A stretch of DNA of 64,000 nucleotides from Tetragonia tetragonoides (taxonomy: Eukaryota; Streptophyta; Magnoliopsida; Caryophyllales; Aizoaceae): NCBI GenBank assembly GCA_038025085.1, contig CM076150.1, forward strand, positions 560,501 through 624,500, written 5' to 3'. Under the pieces are notes generated by a model. That model searched no databases, was not told the DNA's origin, and was given only the letters and a program-made list of their open reading frames with translations. Positions 23,801 to 35,800 of this stretch are shown here, piece by piece. A program made the translations under genes and the position numbers. Positions within the stretch are counted from its first letter, which is position 1. The number at the start of each line of letters is the position of its first letter.

Positions 23801-26800
23801 CCATGAGGATTCAGCCTACTTAATAGTCCAAACATCCAAATAAAATTATGAAAGGGACAAGGACAGTATGGTGATTAATAATTTTTCTTTTGCTCAACTT
23901 ATTGAACAATAGACAAAAGCATAGAGTATTCCACCGTAATCCAGATGCTTTACTGCTGATGGCAGTATGTCCATTCATCAAAACTCCAACAGGTGCCACT
24001 AGGGTTGATATTGATATGCGCCAGAGGAGAAGACCAGAATGGCCCACCTCCCCGAATATTTGTGTGCTTTGTTAGGCTAGCAGTGGCTTCTCATGTCTGC
24101 TTGCATTGTTGGGTGGCAATGTGGCACATTTCCTTTGGTGTAAGCTGTTTGGAGTACGAGGGGAAGCAAGGGTGTGTCCTACTGTTTTTGAATTTCGCAG
24201 ATTAGCTTTTGGTTTTGGCGAAGGAAGGAGTTGAAGATTTTGTGGCAGAATGCTCTTCGGCTACTCTGTGGCTTTGTGGTATGTTTGGTCGGAGAGTGTG
24301 CCGGTGTTCTCTCCTTCTTTGGTCAATGGAGGTACTTTGCAGTCGAATTACTTATTTAGCATCATTATGATCTAAGGTAGTTGGGGCTTTTAGCCTTTAA
24401 GGAGTTATACTATCTCTGAGGTCCAACATAATTTGGCAAGTTAGTAATTAGCCCCTTTTGCCCAACCTTGTCCACTTTGCTGTATTTGATACTTCTGTTT
24501 CTTATTACCAAATTTTTTTCTTATCTAAAAAGAAAATCAAAATTCCGAAGGGCACCAAGGAAGAGAGTAATTGGGCAAATTAGTAATAAGCTCCTTTTGT
24601 CCAACCTGGTCCACTTCGCTGTATCTGATACTTCTGAAACTTATTAACACATATTTTTCTTATCTAAAAAGAAAATCAAAATTCCAAAGGGCACTCAAAG
24701 GAAGAGAAAGTATACCCCTTCCCTTTGGCTGAGCTCAAGGCATCTACATGCAGCTAACACAAGACCTTAGTGACAATATGATTATCTTCACAGTGAAAGG
24801 ATCCAGAAAAGCATACTCCGGTGAATCACTAACCAACCTTTCGGGAACAAAGTCACATAGTGAGGCCATACTCACAGAAAGAAGATCTTCCAAAAACTAA
24901 GGATTGCTAAACAAGGTGATTTTAAAACAAGAGATGTCTGCATCTTAGAGCATGAAATCCCAAATTGTTGCTGAGGTAATTGCTGAATTCTAAGGTAAAA
25001 GTCTTAGAAGGACACACAAGAAGCTGGTTCTAAAGAACGACACCCTAATGCAACAACAGTGACCAGTACCTTAAATGCAGACCCAACAACTTTGCATTTC
25101 ACAAAGTTGCATTACTTGGTTGCATTACTTGCATTCGGGAATCAAGAAGACTTCCACCTGTCCTCAAACCGCACCCTTGCCAACCTCCCACTGTCATGAG
25201 GAGACAAGAGCTACCAGCCCAATGAGCCGCCCCTGGGTTAATCGAGGCCATCACATGCCAAGTCTAGTGTGAAGGAGTTTCTGTATTCTGCCACATGCAT
25301 ATCTATGATGAGACTTTTGTCTTCTTCCTGACTGCCCAAGTTCCATATATACAACGTCAACAATAGGCTGCACAGATTCTACCCGCTGCGCTAAGGCATC
25401 TACAATGTCAAGATGTATGCAACCTAGTCCTCTATATCTATTACTCCCTCTGTAACAGTGTCCTAGTTCCTATTTTGGTCTGCTTAAAAATGCCTGTCCC
25501 AAGTCCATTTTCCACTTTCTGCATCTAATGCACTCTTCACTAAGACCTGTTACTATTGGTTCTTGTTTACCCTTCTTACTTTTTCTGGAAGTCAACTAGT
25601 ATTTTAGGACAACAATTTATTGGATACAAATAAATTAAGTAGAGTAAATACCAATGCTGAACCTCCAAGTAGTGGGATGAGATATAAATACATAGATACA
25701 CTAAAAGAGCACACAATATTTGGTGTTACACTCATTAGTAATCCTTCTAATCAGGTTTGCACTCCCTCAGGACCACTGGATATATTCCTGGTTGTTAGCT
25801 TCAGGGGCAATGGGATTAGTCAAGCAAAGCTTGGCTACCTATGATATCTGAAAAGGGTAATTCCTTGTTTAATAGACAACCAATCTATCTACTGATAAAG
25901 GTTGTCAGCACAAATGTCATACTCATGCTATTTCTAGAAAGTGAATCAAAGGAAGCCTATTTGTGCAGTTTTCCTTTCATCTGGTAATAATCCTCTCAAA
26001 GTAACACTTCAGCATCTATCCATTATCCAAGGATTTGTAAGTACGAAGCACAAAAGACGTCAACACAAGTATGGATAACCAGAAGAACTTTTTCTTATGC
26101 CGATCAATATGTCAACATACCTGGATATATTTTTTGGAGGTAAAACAAAATTGATATTCCATCTTCATTCTTCTTACGGAGTTCATTCAAATTGTAAAGC
26201 ACTGTCTCTGAATAATAAGGAGTGAATACACTGCAGAAGACAACAGAAAGAGATAAGATACCAGTTGTACCCTTCACCTTGAAAATTACAAATCCAGGAA
26301 AGAGGAAACTGCAAATAGTAGACCAAAAGAGAACTTGTCACCTGAAGGACATCATCTCACGAACAGGCTTTGCGGGAGGCATCTCCATAAATAAGGAATT
26401 TGTAAAAAATTGCAGTCTTCGCCGAGCCTCAAGATTCTTTGGTATGTTTGCTGCTGAATCTTTGATGGTCAAAAGTGAATACAATCTTTTTATTAGAGCC
26501 TTCTGCAAATTTTATGGAGTTAAGACATTTCCCAGGTACTAGTGAAAGGATCTCTATGATATGAAATGCCACTTGCAGTGGATAAACAAAATAGAAGTTC
26601 CAACATACCAAGTCTGGGTCTTTAGGCCACTTCAATTTCGAGAATAGACTGCCTTCAGTTTGTGCTTTTGACAGCAAGTTCCACGTCTGCATGTGATCCC
26701 TATGTACATAAACAAAATGAAATATTAGCAGGATGGTCAGTTTCTCCTTCCTCCCACTGCTCCCCCTCACTGTGATGAGGGCAGAGGACATAATAAAAAA

Positions 26801-29800
26801 TAAAAATAAAAAGCATAACATGTGAGAGGTTCAACCTCATGTTGACAGCAAGGACATCTAAACGTATGACATCATACAAATCCTGAATGGCTTTAACAGC
26901 ACCCTTCTCGAGATCTGCTGTCTCTGACCCTTTCTGTTTGATAATGCATATGATCAGAAACTCAACATCATCAAAGAAAGTGGAGAACACTGATTTAGAG
27001 ATAAAATATGTTCCACAAAGGCACTGTATCAACAGGCAGAATCATCAATGAATTACATAGACAACTCTCATGTGAAAACTAACAAAGTTATGGTTGTCAA
27101 CTTAAAGTTGCAGTGACGACACAAAAATACAAGACTGAGGAGCAACCAAGGACAGGCCATCAGTCACGTTGATCAATGCAACTGTACACCATGGCAGAAA
27201 GACGGATATGCATACCAGTACACCCATAAGGGCTGTCACTTTTTGTATAACCAGAGACAACTTATTCAGCTCAAAGTCAACATGAATGGACTTTTTTGCT
27301 ATAATTGCTTCAATATCTTCGTACACTCTCTCCACCCTGCAGTAAGTAAAAATAATCTTACTCTTTCCATCACCAATATTTTCCCAAAAAAGGGGATATT
27401 GATTGTTTTGCAGTAACATGATATCATCTAATATTTCCCTTCAGAAAAGAAAAGAAAAACCCTCTCTTCCTTTCCTTTGGGCACTAACCATTTTCTTCCA
27501 TCCTCCTCCAATATTGCAGTCAGGATAAGCTTTAATGAGTGATAGCACTCAACAACAGCATACTTCATATACTCATCTCTTTCAATTCTTTCCCATAGCT
27601 CATCTTGAGAATCTCTACTTTCTGCTGCAATATCTCTAGCAAGAAATATCTGCAAACAGTTACTCATCAGTAAAAGCATACATGCAGTCTCCAGAAAAGA
27701 TAAGATACAACAGAAGTGTCAGGGACCTTGCTGGCAATAAGGAAGAGTGGCCACTGGACCAAGGGCAGATTTCCAGTATTTTTGGGCATGAGAAGCAATT
27801 CCATTTCCCTAAAGATGTGAAAATAACACAAGAAATGTATATAAATTACAAGAAAAAGAGAAGAAATAAAACAAAAAAAACAAACCAGTCACCATAAAGA
27901 ATGAACAATAGTATGATGGGAAAATTGAATTCTGAGAACAGGGAGAGCTCAGGAAACGCACAAGTTAGTTATGTAATCTTCTTCTCGCAGATTCTTAATA
28001 ATTTCATTCCAGAAGGGAGAAAATCGAGCAGCATCATCCTTGCTTGTTTCCACAACCTTAATTACATAAAAGATGAAACTTGTAAGTTCCCCAGCACCAT
28101 TTGGTGTCTCAGTTTGGAGCTTAGAATATTAGAACAATAACGAGTATATTATTGCTACTACCCAATACATTACACTAACATTAAACATGATCACAGTATC
28201 AGGAACAATAGCAACAAAGTGTTAAGAAAGGTTCCTGAAATGCTTTTGTTTTTTAATATAAGATAATTCCAGAAATGGTTGCGAAGCTGAAACTAAAAGA
28301 GTATCAACAAAAATGGTACATATCTAAACCAACCTCACTTGGTGCATTGTCGGGAACCCTGCATACAGAAACAAAGAATCAGACACTTTAAATGGAGTAG
28401 CAAGAGAAGATTTTGAAGCCTTTAATGTAATAAAATCCAAGCATGGCACGGACCTAGAGTAGGAGGGTGGGTACCTTTTGAAAGGTAAGGCATAAAGTTT
28501 CTCTATAAAAGCCCGGGGAAACTGCTCAAAGAGATGATGAAGGGCATCCAATGATCGAATCTGACATGTAAACAGAGGACAAGACTAAGTCACCTGTTAT
28601 AAAAGATAAAGCAAATCCAATTTGACATATGTTTAATACCACGTCAGTTGAGAGACGCGGACGCAATAGGTTACATAACTCACCTCCCCTAGGCGATCTC
28701 TTGCCCCTAGCAAAAATCCCCATATAGCGGATACAATGGTGTAGAACACATAGATATCTAACAGATAAATCTGCAAAAAAAAACAAAAAATATGGATACA
28801 AACACCTCCGAGTTAGATACGACAACAACCTTTCGCTTAGTTTTAGCCATTTTTTTTATTTTATTTTTTTAGATAAGAGAAAAATTTATTAATCAAGTGG
28901 TAAATAATACAAAAAGGTGGAGGATAAGGTATCCTCAGTATAAAAGAAAGAATTATCTACACATCACGCTAATGGCGTTGAACTAACGTCAGCGGGACAC
29001 CCTTAAAGGCCCCCGCCGCCTTAGCCCAAAGAGAAGCCAAACAGACTACATGATCCCCAAACATAATCAATCGTCTTCTCAGTCTCGGAATATATCCTGG
29101 CGTTCCTCTCCAACCAAACGCACCAAAGTAACGCCATACTAGCACATCGCCATAACAATCTCCCCTCCTTACTAGCACATCGCTTAGTTTTAGCCATAGA
29201 ATTGTGTTTTCCCATTATAACTAATATATATAAATATAAACATAGAAAAATAATACAAAACATATAAAGACAAGTAGATACAGACAAACAAGGGAGTAAA
29301 TACATGTTTTGTTTTTTTTTTTGGATAAAGAAAATTTTATTGAAACTGAAAGTGGAACAATTACGAGTTAGGAGGACAAGGAGTCCTCAAACAAGAAAAC
29401 CAAATTACAAATCACCCAAGTGACATTGCAAGTCATAGTAAATACATATGAAGGGAAAAGTAGAACGTAAGCGAGGCGAAAGACAAAAGAATGGATATGA
29501 AGGGAAAATCAAGGAGATAAATTAACTAAAAACCCCTCTATCGAGGATCCTCCACATGTATCCAGAATCATGAAAGTGAAATCCACCTAAGAGGTAGAAA
29601 TTTGAAATGAAACACTTTGTAAGAAAAATGCACATGCATAAAAGAAACAAAGCGTCCCAGAAGTTTTCTGTTGCAATGCGACAGGCCATTAAGGATAAGC
29701 ATTCTTGTATATACAAAATATATTGGTCCACAAAGACACAACATGAACCTAATAACTCCAATTAATTAATAAACATTATAATACAATAGGCAAGCGAACT

Positions 29801-32800
29801 CACACAAAATACAGGTGCCCATAAACTGAGAACTGTCAGAGCATTGTGGTTATCTGCAAAATGAAAACCAAAGCCAGAGCAAACTTTTAGAGCTTCAGCA
29901 GGAATATCATCTCAAATAGAGGAAATAACCCCTCGTACAGTTAAGGAGAGGTAACTTCTTAATAAAAATAGGAAAGAAAGACATGATACATAGATAATTA
30001 AGTATATTGCTTGTATTACTTGAAAACATAGACCTCAGCCAAAAGAGGAAACAATTCTCGCAATAGATTTCTCTCTGTTCAAACTGTCCAAAACTCCAAG
30101 CCAATTTTGATCAATCGACGACATTAATTGAACTCAAGCTTTAGCATAAAAAATTACTCTTTTTGCTAGAAAGCTGGAATTCACGAATAGACAACCTCTA
30201 ATGCACACGTTAACCTCACGACTAAAATTTAGATGCTGAACATGCTGGGAAAACAGTAAGCTTAAAATAACTCTAAATATTGCATGGAAGTACAAAGTCG
30301 CCAGAAGACCCATATACCAGATATTCCATCTGATTCCCATAAAGGAAACTTGAATCCTAGCTCTATACAAAGGATAAATGATAACTTACTTCGAGATACG
30401 AAATCATGCCAAGAATAACGTAAATTATTCATAGTCACTATCGTCTTGGTGGGTTTAACCAGTGGCCTAATCTGTTCAAGAATTCTTGGAATCAGAATAT
30501 CCACAAAATAATAAACTAAGGTTACATATGATTGTGAAGGATATATTGAATTGAGGGACTGCCAATTTACTTGCCTGGAGAAAATATCCAAATGCAAATT
30601 TTCCAGCCAAGACAATAAGCCAGAAGAACATATACCTGCATCAAGAAAATTAGCAAAACAAGCATCAGAACACACTATGAGAAAAAAAATTAGAAGACAA
30701 GAAGTAGACATCATGCAGCCACAGTCCAGGTGCAGGCAAGAGAAGAGGAGGCACTTGTCTTGGCTACAAAACTTCTATAAGAACTTTTTACCAGAGAGGG
30801 AACACATGCTACCAAGGAGAGGACACCACTCCTCAGGGTACCAATAAAACCTAATTGTCCGAGGAAACCCTATCCTGAGCGCATGCCCACTCTCCTCATC
30901 CCCCTACTCAACCATAACTGAAGCCCAATTTCAGATCCTCCAGCTCTTGGTTCCGGCTCTTCTCTTTAGGCTACACTTGAGAGCGAAGGGAAGCGAAGGT
31001 CTAAAATCCTTTCCCATGACGAAAGTCACTACTTGTTACCCTCAACAAAACCATCATATCGAAGAAAAGCTTGACCTCTTATTTCTGCTTCTCTAGACCC
31101 AAAAAAGGACAGGACATAGTTGGTTAGGAAGATTTGGAGTTGGGAGGATCCCATTTCTGCACCTTCCTTTTGATTCCTACAATCTCAGTTTAATTGCTGA
31201 AGTTCATGATCCTTTTGAAAACGACGAGATAAGTATCATGTAAGTCTACTATAGACGTCTCTACAACATGAGAGTCCTCCCATTTTCCCACTGCATGAAT
31301 TTGCCTTAATCCCTCCAACAACAAATTATGGACTAAGGTAGCAGAGGCTTTTAGGAGTTACTCTCTTTTGGAGAACCAGCGTAGCTGAGCTATTTGTAAA
31401 TAAATCCCTCCTAGAAAACGGCTTGATTTCTATCAAGACATAGTTTTCCTATTTTGAACTTTTTTTTTAGAAGGTCAATTTTCTTAAGTTAGGCCATGTT
31501 CTCTTCAACGGAATGGTGTGGGACGGTGAGGAACGGAACGGAACGGCACGGCGCGGATAATGGAAGAAAATGTGAGACAAAATGAAGTACAGAATGCGGA
31601 ACGGAACGGAACGGAACGGAATGCAGCATGGAATCAACGAAAAGAACAGGGCCTTAGATCATGAAAAACGACATGTTAGCTGCAATAGGAAGACAAATAT
31701 GAACTTTTTCATAATTATACATAAATCAAATATATGATGATAAACAGTTTGTTAACTTCACATTTTCTTTGGGCGGGGGTTTGGTATTGAAGTCAATAAG
31801 TTAGTTGAGTAAGAGAGCAGAAAGGAGCAGAGCTAATTCTTGAGGGAATGAAAGTTCGGCCACGATGAAACTAAGAAAAGCCATTCAAAACTAAGGAACC
31901 GCACTACAAAGGAAATAACCAAGCCACATGGAAGACAATGTGCCATCATAAACCAACTTGCACACGATGCTTGGTTAAAAAATCATGAGAACTTTTTCTC
32001 TTTTCAAAAAAAGACGAGAATACTCTTAGTTAGACCTTGGATAATACAAACCTCTCATCTCTATTAAGGGCAGTCTTCAGATAGTAGCAACTCAGTTCAG
32101 GAAGGCCACATTTCGAAATCCATCTCATCATTTAACAAACAGACCCACACCAGCACCAGGGCAGCAGAGTCCAGACTAGGCATTTTGATTGTTGACTATA
32201 AATCAGCCAGCATGGTTACCGCTGTGCTTCAGGATGAAGACACAAAGCTGCTCCAACCTCACCAAGTGGGTCAATGTGCATTTGTTACCATGGATGTATA
32301 TATATCATCCAGCACCATTAATAAAATTGGAAACAAAATTCTAACAGAGAATCTGTTCACTTAATTTTGTAGACACAATGGTAGATTATAAGTTATAACT
32401 ATGGTATCTAAACGGACTTTTCATTAGCATAATGAAGAAGATGAGTGAGAAGAAGCTGCGTGAGAAAGAGTAAGGATTTACTTTGCAAAATCAGAAGTCC
32501 TCTCATACATTCCACGACCAACGTAATACCGCTCCTTCAACACAAGAAAATACAAGGCAACAGCTACATCAGCTAGGAAACACTAAATGAGACAGAAGTA
32601 AATTGAAGAAAATCTATGGAAAGAAAGCTCTACACACAGACAAAGAAATTGCAAACCTGACGCATCCATTTTATAAAGCGAATGACTGACCAACGATCAG
32701 ATTGATCAGTAAGTCGGTGACAAGCAGGTATTCGCATGAGGAAACTGATGAAAAACTTGAAACCAGCATATACACCGATCACAATGACATATATTTTGTA

Positions 32801-35800
32801 AATAGCCGCCTCCCCTTGAAGAGATTTCCTGCAGCATAGCAAATGTAACACATTACAAATCACAGAAGCCTGCATGGCTGGTATTGGAAAAGGACAAGCA
32901 AAACTTATTTTTGGTGCAAGAAGTAAGGCAAAAAATGGGTTGGCTGTCGGGGATACAGTAATAGACAGGAACCTACACATAAAGGAATGTTATGACAGCT
33001 GAAGCACTTGCAAACCAAATAAAACGAAGAAATATACGAGAGACAGCCAAGTGACGCGTAGTTGAATATGCTCCATACATCATTAGAATGTCCAAAAAAC
33101 CTACAAGAAAAGGACATCAACAATACAATAAAACATAGTTAGGAAACATTAGCGAGGAGAAAAAGTTCCAGCAGAACAAAAATGCTACTGAATCTCTACA
33201 ACTGAATAGAAGGAAGGTATCTCACTCTCAATTAACTTCATGACAACAAATGTTGGCCCAAGACTAAGCACTTGTTTTATGGAAGTATCATTAATATGCC
33301 CGTTGTTAAATGCAATAATAGTAAGAGCCTGAAAACAAAAAGGTGAAATCGTTCAACAATATCGAATTTCAGAAATTAAAGGCGAATTAGTATGCTAAAA
33401 AGTTAGAAACGTAGCACCCATCATATGCAAGCCGAAGATCCAAACAAGATCACCAGCCTTCAATAATTTGTAATTTAAGATATCTGACATCAACTTATAT
33501 CGTTATATGTAAATCTTTACTAGAATAAATCATTATACATTATTCAAACAAAAGGTAAATTGCAAATCAATTCCGGTGAGCCAATGTACTCCCTCCGTTC
33601 CAAATTCATCTACCCACTTCTCCATGACGCGGAGTTAAATGGTAGATGAATTTGGAACAAAAATCCCCCATTTACCCCTAAGGCCCTAACATAAATGATG
33701 TGAGAGAGTGTGCAGTAGTGAGTTGGTTGTGGCCCTAGTTTGAAACGAACAGCAACGATGATAAAATTAGTAAGGGTAGATGAGTAATTTAATACCAAAA
33801 GTACTACTAAAAAAAGGAAGTGGGTAGATGAACTTGGAAGGAGAGAGTACTAATTTTTCTAACAAGAGTATATGTCAGGGGCATTGGTCGAATCACAGCA
33901 CTCTACAGCTATCAGATTTTTAATATGGATTCATAATTTCATATTTCATCTTGCTCACAAAACTGAGTATTAATTTTCTTGACTTCCAATTCCAAAGAGT
34001 GCTGACAACAAGCAACAGTAACACAAAAGAAAACAAGGAAATGAAAGACCAGCAAGATAGACTACCCAAAGCAACAAACATACAGATCTCCAACTAAATA
34101 ACACTGAGGAAGTACCTGAAACATCATGATAAGAAAAATCCAGAGGCGATGGAAGCTATGGTACAGGTGCAAGAATGTACGATGCTCAACAAATGAAGTT
34201 TTTCCCCGCCGCTTACCTCCATCAGACTTCAACAATTTCTACAAGAAGACAAGAGCAAGACAGACAAGACAAGATGAAAGCAAGAAGATACTCAAACTAA
34301 AAGAGCATATCAAGCACTTTTAACTGTGCTTTGCACACATTGGGGCATAATTAAAGACAAACACCAAATGCTAGAAAGGATCACAAGCGCGGTGGACCAT
34401 GGACAAGAATACCCAATGGTTGGATTAAACCATTGTATCAGCCAAAAGTACATCACAATTTTTTTTCCATAGAATAATCTATTAGCAGTTTTATAAATGC
34501 CTTCCAACCTCCACAACCTCAAAGGAGAAAGCCTGTCAGCCCAAGAAAAACAAGGCTCCAAAAAGCCCAGTGACTGTCTGGGTGTTTTCGACAAGCAATC
34601 ACATAGGTAGAGAGAAAAAATGCCATAGTGAGTCAAGAGTCTACAACCATTGAAGTGTCTTACCTTAGACCTGGGCTTTGGCTGCATAAAAAATGCTGAA
34701 CTTTTGCGCCAAGGCCAGCTAAGCTCGAAGCAGTGCAAGGACCTAGAGGACATAATTTAAATGAGTACAGAGACCGATTGTGAATGAGGCAAACGCTTGT
34801 TCAAGTAATGAAGAGAAAAATGCTAACAAACTCTACCAAAAATATTCATTGAAGTCATCATAATTCCTCCAGGCAGAATGTGGTGCTCGACCGTTGTCAT
34901 TACTTGCAGCCTCCTGTAAACATACACCAAGCAAAATCATGGAAACATGGACACAAGACAGAATCGATTATTTCCACCATTAGAACCAAGCTTTCTAGTG
35001 AATAATGTAATATTCTCTTCATCCAAGAGCTTCTTTTCCTCTTTTTGGATAAAAAAAATTATATTAAAGGTAAACTTATATAAGCAGGCACCATTCTACT
35101 AAACATAAGTAAACATAGCAGCACACTGATTGTGCGTCCCTTATATCAATGGTCCAAACAAATGTTTACACCTCAGGATGCACCTTGGCTCCAAAAATGA
35201 AGGTGAAGGAAAGGGACAGTTAAAAGTGTATTTGTAAATGCTTTAAAAACATTTAAACGAAAAACAAGTCAGAGGCCTCAAGAACGAACATTCTAGCATC
35301 AGCATTTGAAAAAACTGAGTGAACTTCACAACAATCAAACATCAATAAAACCTAATCCAACCCGCTGTCGAGGATTCCTTTGTAGGTGGAGGCTGCAAGC
35401 AAGTAGTGCCTAGGAGACCGTGAAAAAAAACTAGTGTGAACAATTTCATGGGACGGCGGAAGTATATTTGTTTGAACTTGTATATTTGTTACAAACGATG
35501 GAATCATAATAGAAGAGAAGGCCAAGGGGAACTTCCCTGTCAATTGGCTTCCCAAAAGCACATCTGTGCCAATCCCCAGCTTTTTTTCTTCTTTTAGATA
35601 ACATGGGTATCCAAGCATTGCTTGGCTAATCGCATGGGCCCAGAAGTTAACGACCAGGAAAACCTCCTCAGGGTAGCCAATCCCCAGCTTCCTCTTTTCG
35701 GATTGAGTTTTAGTTTAAATTTTCTATATCAAAACAAACGAGATGTACGCCGATACAAATGACACCAGGCTGGTCGTCCTACGCGTTCATTGAATGCCAT

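Larger units (their letters stand above)
17930..28560 (-). other. CALS9: CALS9 exons 22-40: cytosolic catalytic loop (residues 756-1426)
   Basis: Exons: 28560-28475, 28358-28334, 28056-27962, 27808-27727, 27649-27489, 27336-27216, 26933-26836, 26699-26609, 26502-26342, 26230-26121, 23227-23093, 22263-22195, 22100-21923, 21782-21668, 20078-19959, 18928-18813, 18720-18637, 18558-18446, 17982-17930. This is the glucan synthase domain. It carries the conserved [64 protein letters not shown] and [11 protein letters not shown] motifs. Exon 23 is only 25 nt. The intron between exons 31 and 32 is the largest (23228-26120) and is full of repeats. Confidence 0.93.
28684..34238 (-). other. CALS9: CALS9 exons 13-21: first membrane cluster (residues 471-755)
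   Basis: Exons: 34238-34116, 33328-33226, 33100-32977, 32828-32657, 32534-32482, 30635-30575, 30471-30390, 29853-29804, 28770-28684. They encode several hydrophobic helices (LWIFLIMMFQALTIIAF; IYVIVIGVYAGFKFFISFLM; FFWLIVLAGKFAFGYFLQ; VFYTIVSAIWGFLLGAR) around the family motif ERYYVGRGMYER. The 53, 61, 82, 50 and 87-nt exons have exactly the same lengths as the matching exons of gene 2. Exon 18 ends at a GC donor (CAG|GCAAGT). Confidence 0.93.

Noticed and set aside
30780..30860. Possible fourth SINE (CCTCAGGGTACC context)
   Set aside because: Only a few bases match and the diagnostic GGGATTAGTC block is absent.
35036..35075. Additional LINE tail (TTTTTGGATAAAAAAAATTA)
   Set aside because: Too short and without the second tail block to separate it from ordinary A/T-rich intron sequence.
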